Assembly: GCA_910588855.1 (NCBI GenBank)
Contig: CAJUSR010000032.1
Coordinates: 1-40,639 of the forward strand
Origin: an uncultured Kineothrix sp.
GTDB taxonomy: Bacteria; Bacillota; Clostridia; Lachnospirales; Lachnospiraceae
Direction of reading: 5' to 3'
DNA: 40,639 nt
Made by a program: the position numbers and the translations under genes. Below the pieces are notes generated by a model that saw nothing but the letters and a program-made list of their open reading frames with translations, searched no databases and was not told the origin of the DNA. Every line of letters starts with the position of its first letter. Position 1 is the stretch's first letter. Positions 1 through 8,520 of the stretch are shown here, one piece after another.

Positions 1-32
1 GGGAGCTGGCTTTATGGCAAAGGTATAGGTGG

Positions 33-62
33 GCCTGCAGGTGGATGCCTGCAGGCTTTTTT
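33..62 (+). terminator. Rho-independent terminator of an upstream unit
   Basis: A perfect 9-bp stem (GCCTGCAGG, 33-41, with CCTGCAGGC, 48-56) closes a 6-nt loop and is followed by six T. It ends a transcript whose gene lies left of the window. Confidence 0.85.
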
Positions 63-65
63 ATG

Positions 66-160
66 CGTAGTCCTGTGTAGGGGGAATATGCGGCGCACAG
101 CGAGTAAGGGGGGAGGAACCTTCCCTACTTGATTGCAGAGGCATGCCGTAACTGTCCGTT
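66..160. repeat. Dispersed non-coding repeat, copy A
   Basis: This block after the terminator resembles the block after the tRNA-cluster terminator (about 10771-10945). Shared pieces occur in the same order: a CCTGTGTAG / CCCGTGCAG segment, a GCGCACAGCGAGTA-like segment, a purine-rich run, then CTTCC..CT(A/G)CT(T/C)GATTG. There is no open frame. It looks like a Lachnospiraceae intergenic repeat of unknown role. Confidence 0.5.
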
Positions 161-462
161 AATAAATTTTCTAATACCACATATGTTTTTTGTTTTTTTC
201 CTTTCACAACTTTTTACTCTTGATTTCTAAATAAGAAAACATCCATTTCATCACTTTTTTAATTTAGCTTATAGCAGATATAAACTCAGGGCTATTTTCC
301 ATTTATCATTTTAAAATGAAAAGTATAAAAATATTAGATTGATGCGCAGTATGTACAATAGAACATGGTTGTTGATGTACCTGAGATTCTAAAAGAAATA
401 TGTTATAACATATATTTTTGTTTTATATAACAATCTAAAAATTTATTGCAATTTAATAAATC
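161..462. other. AT-rich intergenic region, nothing recognised
   Basis: Very AT-rich sequence between the upstream terminator and the promoter of the kinase operon. No open frame with a ribosome site, no tRNA and no recognised riboswitch was seen. Confidence 0.5.
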
Positions 463-492
463 TTGCAGGTAAATGTTTATATATGATATAAT
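463..492 (+). promoter_or_regulatory. Putative sigma-A promoter of the kinase/binding-protein operon
   Basis: TTGCAG (463-468), an 18-bp spacer and TATAAT (487-492). The implied start near 499 leaves a leader of about 235 nt before the kinase ATG at 734. That leader contains a small CCC-TAAC-GGG hairpin but no motif I recognise. Confidence 0.5.
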
Positions 493-733
493 AAAAACAC
501 TGATATACAAGCTGATTATCAATTCCCTAACGGGAGTTGCTGACATATGATATAGTAATCGAAGATGTATGGATAGTGCTGTAAATGGGAAGTTTGAAAT
601 ATCATTTCTGAAATAAATGGTTTTACATATCGTTTGCTCATGCCGGAAAAGAAAACCGGAAGAGTGTCTGGGCATTATCACACAAAAACAGAGAAAAGTT
701 TGTAGATGTTTGAAAGCAGTATGGAGGAATAAA

Positions 734-3310
734 ATGAAGAAGAAACATAATAGAAAAAGAATGGATAAAGGATTTTCCCTGCTGCTTTCTATTATATTGG
801 TTTTTTGCATTTTTGGGGCTATTATTTTTTCAGTGGCGCGGAAAATATCTACGGAAATGTCAGCATCGGCAATCCAGAATTTGAGCGAGAGCCTTGATTT
901 GATAAAATCTACAATAGAGGCAATATTAACGAAAGAAGCGGAATTTCAAAAACTGATGGCTCAGGAAATTGCTATGGCAAAGAATCCGGAAGAGTATGTC
1001 CTTACCTTTCAAAAAAATCAGACAATGGTAAAAATATCGATTATTTTATCAGGAGAGGAAGAGGGGATTTCCAATACAGGGGAAACTTTTTCGGAAGATG
1101 GCTTGGATTTTTCCACCGGAAGGACGGTAGATGGGTTGGAAGTTTCACAATCATATGTGAATTATATGGGAACATGGGCTTATTCTATGAAATGCCCGGT
1201 TATAAAGGACGGTAAGGATATTGCTTCATTATATGTGGAATATATTTATGATTCGTTGGATGAGTCACTTCCCAATGGGTTTTATGATAAAAAAGCTATG
1301 CTCTATATTATGGATGCGAGGACAGAAAGATTGGTTCTGAAACCCAAAGGGATGGGTGAGCGGAATGCAGGGCATTTAAATTTGGAGGATTTTTACCGGG
1401 CAAATGATATACAGGAAGAGGGACTTAGAGAAGAAGTTTCCAGATGCGTGAAAGAGGGGAAGAATATCATGTTTTATCATGATATCCGAGGAAAAAGCGC
1501 ATTAAGTTATATGTGGGAAGTGAATGACGGATCCATTTATTTGATTGGCTATGTTCCGATAGAAGCGATTCAACAGGAGGGAAAGACTGTAAACCAGAAT
1601 ATCCTTATCGTTATAGCTATTATGTTAGTAGCCTTTTTCCTGTGCTGCACTTTATATTATTTTAACCAGAGAGAGCAGATTAGGATAAGGAAAGAACGGG
1701 AAGCAGAAAGGGAGATACACAACCACCAGTTAGCAGAGGCATTGCGGGCTGCACAGGCTGCAAGCAATTCTAAGACGATGTTCCTTTCAAATATGTCGCA
1801 TGACATCCGGACGCCGATGAATGCGGTGCTTGGCTTTACGGCATTGCTTGCAAAAGATGCAGAAAACCCGGATAAGGTGAAGGAATATACGAAAAAGATT
1901 ATGGCATCCGGACAGCATCTGCTTAGTTTGATTAATGATATTTTAGATGTTTCCAAGATTGAGAGCGGGAAAGTCATACTTAATATGGAAGTATTTACGC
2001 TGAACGATTTGATATCATCTGTGGATGCAATTATCCGGCCGATGGCAAGGGCAAAGAACCAAAAGTTCCATGTGAAAGTGACAGGGGTTAAGCATGAATA
2101 TTTATTGGGGGATGAGACAAGGATTAATCAGATTTTGATTAACCTTCTGTCCAATGCAGTGAAGTATACGCCGGAAGGAGGAAATATTTGGTTCCGGATT
2201 ATCGGATTGAAACAGCGTTCTGAACAGTACGAGCATATCCGCATTGAGGTGGAAGATGACGGATATGGAATGACACAGGAATATTTGAAAACTATTTTTG
2301 ATGCTTTCACCAGAGCGGAAAACAGCACCACAAATAAAGTCCAGGGTACAGGCCTGGGTATGGCAATTACAAAAAATATTGTGGAATTGATGGGAGGAAC
2401 GATAGACGTTTCCAGCGAGGTGGATAAAGGAAGCCTTTTTAGGGTTGAATTGGAATGCCGGATACCGGAAAAGCAGACGGATATGCAGTTTTGGGAGAAA
2501 AACGGGATTTCCCGAATTATGCTGGTGGACAGCGATGAACAAAGCAACAAAGACATCCAAACGCTTATGGAAAATGAGGGGGTTGCGGTTGACACATTCC
2601 TCTATGCGAAGGAAGCAATACGTACGATTGAGGAAGGGAACGACAAAAAAGAATACCAGATGATTTTACTGGATTGGGATACGGCGGAGATGAATGCTAT
2701 AGAGGTAGCTGAGAAGATAAGAAAGGTGTTGCAGGATACTGTGCCGGTTATCTTTTTAACGGTTTCCGATATAAATGAGATAGAGGAAGTCTGCCGGGTG
2801 GAGAACACAGGAGTGTTTGTAAAACCATTTTTTGTATCCATATTTAAAGAAAAGGTTCTGGAAGTACAGAAAGGGCAGAGGGAAGAAGAAGTTTTAGAGA
2901 AAGTGGAAAGCGGCAATCTGGAAGGGATGCGTTTTCTGGCAGCGGAAGACAATGAAATTAACGCGGAAATCTTATTGGAAATCCTGTCGATTGAAGGAGC
3001 CAGCTGTGAGATTACCGGAAATGGGCAGTTGGCATTGGAGTGTTTTAAGGATTCTGAGGAAGGGGAATTTGATGCGATTTTGATGGATGTCCAGATGCCG
3101 GTTATGAATGGGTATGATGCGACAAAGGCTATCAGGGCATTGGAGAGGAAAGATGCAAAGGAGATACCGATTATAGCTATGACGGCAAACGCTTTTGCTG
3201 AAGATGAGAAGGAAGCTCTGGATGCCGGAATGAATGTCCATTTGGCAAAGCCAATTGATATGGAACTATTAAAGAAAGTACTAACGCAGTACACAATAAG
3301 AAGGGAATAA
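734..3310 (+). CDS. Hybrid sensor histidine kinase with two receiver domains
   Basis: Membrane sensor kinase of 858 aa. The ATG at 734 is preferred over an in-frame ATG at 617 because GGAGGAATAAA lies directly before it. Order: TM1 (about 15-37), extracytoplasmic sensor (40-285), TM2 (about 290-315, ILIVIAIMLVAFFLCC), phosphoacceptor HDIRTPMN with His near 356, ATPase with NLLSNAVKYTPEGG (N box), EDDGYGM and GTGLGMAI (G boxes). Then a divergent receiver (Asp near 647 in LLDWD) and a canonical receiver (Asp near 785 in LMDVQMP). Family knowledge: such hybrids relay phosphate internally. No Hpt domain or separate output regulator is seen here, so its target is unknown. The 3-nt gap to the next gene, a sugar-type binding lipoprotein, suggests an extracellular solute is sensed. 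Confidence 0.9.
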   Translation: MKKKHNRKRMDKGFSLLLSIILVFCIFGAIIFSVARKISTEMSASAIQNLSESLDLIKSTIEAILTKEAEFQKLMAQEIAMAKNPEEYVLTFQKNQTMVKISIILSGEEEGISNTGETFSEDGLDFSTGRTVDGLEVSQSYVNYMGTWAYSMKCPVIKDGKDIASLYVEYIYDSLDESLPNGFYDKKAMLYIMDARTERLVLKPKGMGERNAGHLNLEDFYRANDIQEEGLREEVSRCVKEGKNIMFYHDIRGKSALSYMWEVNDGSIYLIGYVPIEAIQQEGKTVNQNILIVIAIMLVAFFLCCTLYYFNQREQIRIRKEREAEREIHNHQLAEALRAAQAASNSKTMFLSNMSHDIRTPMNAVLGFTALLAKDAENPDKVKEYTKKIMASGQHLLSLINDILDVSKIESGKVILNMEVFTLNDLISSVDAIIRPMARAKNQKFHVKVTGVKHEYLLGDETRINQILINLLSNAVKYTPEGGNIWFRIIGLKQRSEQYEHIRIEVEDDGYGMTQEYLKTIFDAFTRAENSTTNKVQGTGLGMAITKNIVELMGGTIDVSSEVDKGSLFRVELECRIPEKQTDMQFWEKNGISRIMLVDSDEQSNKDIQTLMENEGVAVDTFLYAKEAIRTIEEGNDKKEYQMILLDWDTAEMNAIEVAEKIRKVLQDTVPVIFLTVSDINEIEEVCRVENTGVFVKPFFVSIFKEKVLEVQKGQREEEVLEKVESGNLEGMRFLAAEDNEINAEILLEILSIEGASCEITGNGQLALECFKDSEEGEFDAILMDVQMPVMNGYDATKAIRALERKDAKEIPIIAMTANAFAEDEKEALDAGMNVHLAKPIDMELLKKVLTQYTIRRE

Positions 3311-3313
3311 AGC

Positions 3314-4633
3314 ATGAATATGAAATGGAAAAGGGGCATGGGGAAGGCTGTAGCAGTATGTCTGGCAGGAGCAGCAGCGCTTATGCTTATATCGTGTGGG
3401 AATAAAGAAGAACCAGGAGTAAACCTTGTGGTATCCGAAAATGAAAATGAAAGGATAGTCAATATGTTCAGCCCTATGGAAAAGATAGACCCGGACGCTG
3501 AAAATGTGGCAAGAAATGCATCGGATATGACAGTTTGCATGGCAGAAGAAAAATTAGGGATAAAAGTGGCATATAATACCTATACAGCGGAAGACCACCA
3601 GGATAAAACGTATGATGAAGTGGCAGTTGACAGGGCGCGCAATAATATGGATGATATATATCTATTAAACCCGGACACAATCCGGACATTAGGGGAAGAA
3701 GGGAAATTACTGGACTTATCAGGGCTGGAATGTGCAAAGAACTTAAGGGATGTGGTAAAAACAGCGAATACTGTCGATGGCAAACTGGTAGCAATCCCTC
3801 AGGAAGTAGTGGCGTACGGATTGTTTATTAATAAAGATATGTTTGACCAATATAATCTTGAACTGCCGGAAACGCCGGAGGATTTTTTGGAGTGCTGCAG
3901 GGTATTTAAGGAGAATGGAATAGAAACGCCAGTGGGTGCAAACCGCTGGTGGCTGGAGACTTTTGTTCTCGCGCAGGCATATGCAGATTTGTATAATGGC
4001 GGGAATACAGAGGCAGAAATAGCAGCCTTGAACAGCGGGGAGAGCAAGTATAGCGATTATATGCGTCCTGGTTTTGAGTTTTTGCAGGAAATGATTGATA
4101 AAGGGTACATTGATACCCAAAAGGCTTATGTGAGCGAGGCGATTGACGGAGAAGGGTCGGATTTTCTGGATCAAAAGGTGCCGATTGTCATGGCATATTG
4201 GGGAGCGGCAAATACAGAGACTGCGTATGGGAATCCGGATTTTGAACTGCAGGTGATTGGGTTTCCAAGCAGCCGTGGACAGATGCCGGTTATGCCTATG
4301 ACAGGTTTTGCAGTTGGGGCAGATGCGGAACATGCGGAAGATGCAATGCTTGCTTTGGATATTATGCTATCCGATGAGGCGCTTCAAACTTATACGGAAA
4401 TTAATAAAGTCATTTCTTCTTCCAAGAATGTGGAAGTAGATTGCATTCCGGCACTAAAGCCGCTGAACGACAGGATAAAAGAAAATGTTTACGTCCTTGG
4501 TTCCAATGCCGGAATGAAAGTGGAGCAATGGGGAAATACATGTATTATTGTACGGAATTTACTGAATGGTGCAACAGTGGATGAGTGTATGGCGGAATTT
4601 GACAGGTTGCAGGAGGAAGCTTTGAGCAAATAG
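3314..4633 (+). CDS. Extracellular solute-binding lipoprotein, family 1 (sugar type)
   Basis: Secreted lipoprotein of 439 aa. A basic N-terminus and hydrophobic segment end in the lipobox LISC (Cys near 28). The mature part has the layout of family-1 carbohydrate-binding proteins: a DIYLLNPDTIRTLGEEG-type first lobe, LPETPEDFLECCRVFKENG, and a late PMTGFAVGADAEHAEDA segment like the helper region of MalE-type proteins. A ribosome site (AGAAGGGAA) overlaps the end of the kinase gene, so the two are probably co-translated. No permease or ATPase gene follows, so it may be a sensory partner of the kinase or serve a remote transporter. The ligand cannot be read from the sequence. Confidence 0.82.
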   Translation: MNMKWKRGMGKAVAVCLAGAAALMLISCGNKEEPGVNLVVSENENERIVNMFSPMEKIDPDAENVARNASDMTVCMAEEKLGIKVAYNTYTAEDHQDKTYDEVAVDRARNNMDDIYLLNPDTIRTLGEEGKLLDLSGLECAKNLRDVVKTANTVDGKLVAIPQEVVAYGLFINKDMFDQYNLELPETPEDFLECCRVFKENGIETPVGANRWWLETFVLAQAYADLYNGGNTEAEIAALNSGESKYSDYMRPGFEFLQEMIDKGYIDTQKAYVSEAIDGEGSDFLDQKVPIVMAYWGAANTETAYGNPDFELQVIGFPSSRGQMPVMPMTGFAVGADAEHAEDAMLALDIMLSDEALQTYTEINKVISSSKNVEVDCIPALKPLNDRIKENVYVLGSNAGMKVEQWGNTCIIVRNLLNGATVDECMAEFDRLQEEALSK

Positions 4634-4647
4634 CCGATGTCAATGCG

Positions 4648-5619
4648 CTATGCTTCCGGGAAAAGGATATTCCGTTGCCGCTGCAGCCTTGTTTTAAGGC
4701 TGTGAAGGAATTTGTCATTTCCGATTACCGTTAGCATAGGGCCAAAAGACATGACTTCAATCAATAATTCCGTTTCCATATTTTGGTTATAATAGATGAG
4801 GCATTCGTAAGTTTCCTCATCTATTTTTATTGTATTTTTTTCATAATTGGCAAAATGGAGCATTGCCCTTTCAAGGGCATTGCGTTTATTGACAATCCGT
4901 AGCCGGAGAGGTTCCTTATAATAAGAATGTCGAATCATAGCATTCAAATCAACCGGCAGAGAGAAGGGTTTCTCCGTAAGACGGACGCTTTGCATACGGG
5001 CAATATTAAGGAGTTCGAGTTTCATTTTGCTGCGGCCGGCATGTTTTAGTGCCAGAAGGCGAAATTTATCGTTCTTGACAGAGTATTCCAGGCGTGCTGG
5101 AACATAATAATGATGTACTCGGGCCCCGTTTGGGGAATTGTAGTCAATATCGACGTATTGCCCGCTTTTCTGTGCTTGAAGCAGGGTACGGAAATGGCTG
5201 CGGTAGGAATCTTGCGGATAAGGGTCGCCGTCTGCAAAGCGGTCATAGTAGAAAAACTGCTCCGGTTTCCAAAGCGGGGGAACGGCAGCAAGCAATTGCT
5301 GTATGGTTTTTAGCTGGCCTTCGTCAAGGAATAGCCCTATGCGTAAGTCCGATAATAATGCTTTCAGGTAAGATTTTTCAATATCGGAAAGCGGAACCAT
5401 AAGAGGGGATTTGAGTTTGGAAAGATATAATTCCCCATCTTTATCGAATAAATTCCATGTACCGTTTTCCAGCTTGGGAATAATGGAAAGCAGGCTTTCA
5501 GCAAAACCCTCTCGGGAAATTTGGGAGCGGATATCTTGAATGGTTACGGCGTTTTGAACGGAAAGGATATGTCGTAATACTTGGTAATAGCAGCTATAAA
5601 TTTCAGAAAATAACTCCAT
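4648..5619 (-). CDS. WYL-domain transcriptional regulator (downstream partner)
   Basis: Protein of 323 aa with the start taken at 5619, where AAAGGAG stands 9 nt upstream; an in-frame ATG at 5646 lacks a ribosome site. The N-terminal 80-100 residues read as winged-helix-like (LRHILSVQNAVTIQDIRSQI). The middle holds a WYL domain: VDIDYNSPNGARVHHYYVPARLEY followed by NDKFRLLALKHAGR, the place of the conserved WYL stretch. A WCX-like C-terminus follows. WYL domains sense nucleic-acid or nucleotide ligands in several bacterial stress systems (family knowledge). The start overlaps the end of the other WYL gene (5603) by 17 nt, so the two are translationally coupled and may form a heteromer. The stop lies 14 bp from the convergent binding-protein gene. 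Confidence 0.8.
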   Translation of the reverse strand: MELFSEIYSCYYQVLRHILSVQNAVTIQDIRSQISREGFAESLLSIIPKLENGTWNLFDKDGELYLSKLKSPLMVPLSDIEKSYLKALLSDLRIGLFLDEGQLKTIQQLLAAVPPLWKPEQFFYYDRFADGDPYPQDSYRSHFRTLLQAQKSGQYVDIDYNSPNGARVHHYYVPARLEYSVKNDKFRLLALKHAGRSKMKLELLNIARMQSVRLTEKPFSLPVDLNAMIRHSYYKEPLRLRIVNKRNALERAMLHFANYEKNTIKIDEETYECLIYYNQNMETELLIEVMSFGPMLTVIGNDKFLHSLKTRLQRQRNILFPEA

Positions 5620-6877
5620 TCGCGGTTTCTCCTTTAGATTCTTCATTTATCTGGTAAATATGATACATAGTTTGCAAGTCCCGGTAGAATCGTTGTTCCA
5701 CGGATTTGGAACTGCATTGCAGGGATAGGATACGGCCGATGAAAGTACGTATCCAGGGAAGCATTTCGTTGCAGTCAAAGACTTCAATTTCATACCGGTA
5801 GACATTGGGTCCGGTTTTTTGAACAGTGCCGCCTCTGCCTTCACGCTTTAAACGGTCAAGTATATAATTTTCATAAGGCTCCATAATCTGCAAATCCATA
5901 ATTAGCTTTTCAAGATGGTTCCTTTCGGTGCCTTGGAAAGATACACCCCAAAGGTACTGGCGGTTTCTGCTAAGTTTAAGAAGCAATCCGTCGTATTCTT
6001 CCGATTGTTCCAAAGCAGCCACACATTTGATGGTATCTAAGCGGAAGCAGGTAAAACGTTTGCTTTTGCCCACATATCCGCATAGGAAGCGCCGGCCGCT
6101 TCTGGTGCTGGTAAAAATTTGCATTGGTATGCAGCATACAGTGTTGGAAATATTTTTCTTGGAGCTTTTGATTTCCAGTTGCACCTCAAGCTTTTGATTC
6201 ATGGCTTCCAAGAGGGAAAGTAGGATTTCATCTTCCAGAGTATGTACAAAAAAACTATGTTTGACGCGAAAAGTATGGTTATGATAGTCGAATTGTTCCA
6301 TCAGTTCGTTCCCGATAATTCCAAAACAGCTTGCCATTTGGTAAAAGGCAAGGGCATCCATCACGGCTTCATTGGCTTGCAGCCAGGCAGGGAGGGTATT
6401 ATCAAGGGAAAAAACAACTGTCTTCCCGGATTTTTCTTTATTCAACAAACCTTCCTTTGAATAGGAATTGCATTTCCGGCGGACGGATTGGATATCGAAA
6501 AATGTTTCATATTCGGCAAGCAGACTGTCCGTTATTTCTTCCACAGTCATTTTCCTGCCATTTTGGAGTAAGTCCAATATTAAGAAATGGAGGGAAATAT
6601 CATTGTCGGTGAAGCTTTTTGTTTTCCATACCTGAAACAATGGATTGGTGTCAAGGAGATTACTGTCTATGGCAAGGGAAATGTTGGCTTTGTTGGATAC
6701 ATAATCTTTCCTGATGTAAGGGGAAAGCCAACTTTCCAGCCGCCTTCGCTCATTGTCGTAAGTACGGGGGCTTTTGTCCTTAAATTCGTTTCTTGTTTTG
6801 AAACCATATACAAAAAAATCCCTGACATATTCTCTCGTTTTAGGGAAGCTTTTTATCAATTCCTGGAAATCTGACAT
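5603..6877 (-). CDS. WYL-domain protein, putative regulator (upstream partner)
   Basis: Protein of 424 aa with a strong ribosome site (AAGGAGGGG) before ATG 6877. It starts with a region rich in charged helices (KTREYVRDFFVYGFKTRNEF), then a segment resembling a helix-turn-helix (KMTVEEITDSLLAEYETFF, QSVRRKCNSYSKEGLLNKEKSG). A divergent WYL domain follows (EVQLEIKSSKKN ... CCIPMQIFTSTRSGRRFLCGYVGKSKRFTCFRLDTIKCV) and then a WCX-like tail. It is divergent from rtcB across 175 bp, and a TATAAT reads toward it at 6912-6907. Inference: with its partner it is the local regulator of the RNA ligase locus. Confidence is good for the family and moderate for the role. Confidence 0.72.
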   Translation of the reverse strand: MSDFQELIKSFPKTREYVRDFFVYGFKTRNEFKDKSPRTYDNERRRLESWLSPYIRKDYVSNKANISLAIDSNLLDTNPLFQVWKTKSFTDNDISLHFLILDLLQNGRKMTVEEITDSLLAEYETFFDIQSVRRKCNSYSKEGLLNKEKSGKTVVFSLDNTLPAWLQANEAVMDALAFYQMASCFGIIGNELMEQFDYHNHTFRVKHSFFVHTLEDEILLSLLEAMNQKLEVQLEIKSSKKNISNTVCCIPMQIFTSTRSGRRFLCGYVGKSKRFTCFRLDTIKCVAALEQSEEYDGLLLKLSRNRQYLWGVSFQGTERNHLEKLIMDLQIMEPYENYILDRLKREGRGGTVQKTGPNVYRYEIEVFDCNEMLPWIRTFIGRILSLQCSSKSVEQRFYRDLQTMYHIYQINEESKGETANGVIF

Positions 6878-6964
6878 CTTTTATCCCCTCCTTGGCTATG
6901 AGATTAATTATAGCATATGCCTTGCCTGTATTTCAGCAAATTTTGTGTTCGCAACTTTTTTAAA

Positions 6965-6993
6965 ATGATAATTTGGAAGATGTTGTATATAAT
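6965..6993 (+). promoter_or_regulatory. Putative promoter of rtcB
   Basis: TATAAT at 6988-6993 with a weak -35 (ATGATA, 6965-6970) at 17-bp spacing, inside the divergent WYL/rtcB gap. A weak -35 fits a gene that needs activation, but this is inference. Confidence 0.4.
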
Positions 6994-7052
6994 TGCATTA
7001 TCAGATGAAGAGAGGGAATTGGAAATACATAGAGAATTGAAGGAGGTATATT

Positions 7053-8285
7053 ATGTTTGTCATATATAATGAAAAAACCAGATTTCCGGTAAAAGTTTGG
7101 CTGGAAAATATAGAGCAATTGGAAGCAAATTGTTTGGAGCAGGCTTATCACCTGTCACAGCTTCCTTTTATCCATAAATGGGTTTGTTTGATGCCGGATA
7201 CCCATGCCGGCAAGGGAATGCCTATCGGCGGTGTAATCGCTGCAAAAGATGTGGTGATTCCAAACGCGGTAGGAGTCGATATCGGATGCGGTATGGATTT
7301 TATTCCGACTAATATCCGTTATGACGATATACGGGAAATCCAGACAGGGAACGGCACAGTGATTCAGTCCATCATCGGCAATATTATGAGGGAAATCCCG
7401 TTAAATACGGAGAGGCATAAAACGCCGCAGAAATCGAAAGTCCTCGACCGGGCAATGCAGGAAATGGAAAAGTATGAGGCGGATGAGGAGCTGGTGCCTT
7501 TCATTGAGGACGGCTATTTTCAGGTAGGAAGCCTGGGAGGTGGCAATCATTTTATTGAGGTACAGGAGGACCAGGACGGGTATCTTGGCATTATGATTCA
7601 TTCCGGCAGCAGGCATCTGGGGAAAACTATCTGCGATTATTTCCATAACAAAGCAAGGGAACTAAACAGAAAATGGTACAGCGAAGTAAAGGAAGAATAC
7701 CGGCTGGCTTTTTTGCCCGTATCTTCAAAAGAGGGGAAGCAGTACATCCACTGGATGAATCTGGCTATGGATTATGCTTTTGAAAACCGGGAACGGATGT
7801 TGGATAAAGTTTGTTCCATAGTAAAAGAGGTGGTAGAGAAGCATACGGGGATTACGGTAGAATTTGGACAGGAAATCAACTGCCATCATAACTATGCGGC
7901 ATTGGAAAACCATTATGATGCCAATGTCTGGGTACACCGCAAGGGGGCTGTCCGGGTGCGGGAAGGGGAAATGGCTGTCATTCCGGGCGCAATGGGCTCT
8001 TATAGTTATATAGTGGAAGGGAAAGGGAACAAGGATTCTTTCTGCACTTCTTCTCATGGAGCCGGAAGGAATTATTCCAGGACGGGTGCGATGCAGGCAT
8101 TTTCGGTAGAAAAAGTGATGGTGGACTTAAAGGAGCAGGGGGTTGTATTGGGGAAACGGAAGAAGAATGATGTAGCTGAAGAGTGCCGGTTTGCTTATAA
8201 AGATATTGACCAAGTGATGGCACAGCAGTTGGATATTGTTACACCAGTGAGAAAACTGAAGACAGTTGGTGTAGTGAAAGGGTAA
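7053..8285 (+). CDS. rtcB: RtcB-family RNA ligase (3'-phosphate/5'-OH RNA-splicing ligase)
   Basis: RtcB joins RNA 3'-phosphate or 2',3'-cyclic phosphate ends to 5'-OH ends using GTP and Mn2+ (family knowledge). The 410-aa length matches the E. coli enzyme. Metal ligands and active site are all present: MPDTHAGKG (His51), VGVDIGCGMD (Asp76, Cys79), GGGNHFIE (His166), IHSGSRHLGK (His183), CHHNYA, and SHGAGR with His335 at the guanylylation position (His337 in E. coli). The ribosome site GAAGGAGG precedes ATG 7053. No rtcA cyclase, archease or RtcR-type activator is present. Neighbours are a divergent WYL pair, a tRNA-like RNA (8380-8520) and a slipin-like gene, which together point to repair of cleaved RNA, probably tRNA. 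Confidence 0.95.
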   Translation: MFVIYNEKTRFPVKVWLENIEQLEANCLEQAYHLSQLPFIHKWVCLMPDTHAGKGMPIGGVIAAKDVVIPNAVGVDIGCGMDFIPTNIRYDDIREIQTGNGTVIQSIIGNIMREIPLNTERHKTPQKSKVLDRAMQEMEKYEADEELVPFIEDGYFQVGSLGGGNHFIEVQEDQDGYLGIMIHSGSRHLGKTICDYFHNKARELNRKWYSEVKEEYRLAFLPVSSKEGKQYIHWMNLAMDYAFENRERMLDKVCSIVKEVVEKHTGITVEFGQEINCHHNYAALENHYDANVWVHRKGAVRVREGEMAVIPGAMGSYSYIVEGKGNKDSFCTSSHGAGRNYSRTGAMQAFSVEKVMVDLKEQGVVLGKRKKNDVAEECRFAYKDIDQVMAQQLDIVTPVRKLKTVGVVKG

Positions 8286-8300
8286 AGGAAATAATTTATA

Positions 8301-8339
8301 GGCACGGGTATCGGGAGTTACTCCCTGCCCGGCGGTGCC
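8301..8339 (+). other. Long hairpin just after rtcB
   Basis: Three stacked stems: GGCAC 8301-8305 with GTGCC 8335-8339, GGG 8306-8308 with CCC 8328-8330, and GGGAG 8313-8317 with CTCCC 8321-8325 around a TTA loop. No T-run follows, so it is either a poor terminator, a 3'-end stabiliser, or a structured RNA of the repair locus. Confidence 0.55.
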
Positions 8340-8379
8340 TGCAGCGTGCTGTTAGGTATATCATAAATATTTCATAAAA

Positions 8380-8520
8380 CTTAACATGGAGTTAAGGAAG
8401 TTTGTGGTGTCGAGGGTTCGATTCCCTTCCGTGTAAACGGTAGCTCAGTTGGTAGAGTACACAATATTATGGCAAGACCTATCAAGTCTGCGGTTCAAAT
8501 CCGCTCTAAAAAAGCTTTTA
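8380..8520 (+). ncRNA. tRNA-like RNA between rtcB and slipin (permuted tRNA / Y-RNA-like)
   Basis: The core 8402-8464 folds by hand as a tRNA opened at the anticodon loop. Anticodon stem TTGTG 8402-8406 pairs CACAA 8460-8464. A 5-nt variable loop GTGTC ends in the expected C48. T stem GAGGG/CCCTT closes the canonical loop TTCGATT (8417-8423). The acceptor stem CCGT/ACGG (8429-8440) is closed by the GNRA tetraloop GTAA. TA (positions 8, 9) is followed by D stem GCTC/GAGT with loop AGTTGGTA. A hairpin CTTAAC/GTTAAG (8380-8396) lies 5'. On the 3' side are an anticodon-arm-like hairpin (8475-8489, 7-nt loop CTATCAA), a second T arm (8490-8504, loop TTCAAAT), and AAAAGCTTTT. Published comparative work links RtcB and SPFH/Band-7 modules with Y RNAs and a tRNA-like RNA. 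Transcript ends and promoter are not defined. Confidence 0.75.

Noticed and set aside
617..733. N-terminal extension of the hybrid kinase from the ATG at 617
   Set aside because: No ribosome site there. The ATG at 734 has GGAGGAATAAA and gives a normal N-terminus with a membrane segment.
499..733. Riboswitch in the kinase leader
   Set aside because: The CCCTAACGGG hairpin region faintly recalls metal-sensing leaders, but none of the conserved blocks of a class could be completed.
403..810. 135-aa minus-strand frame upstream of the kinase
   Set aside because: It overlaps the kinase start and promoter, lacks a ribosome site, and has AT-driven composition.
8434..8510. An ordinary linear tRNA gene using the D arm at 8443 and the T arm at 8490
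   Set aside because: The would-be acceptor strands (TAAACGG and TCTAAAA) do not pair, 16 nt separate the D arm from the anticodon-like stem, and there is no variable loop. The permuted fold accounts for all positions better.
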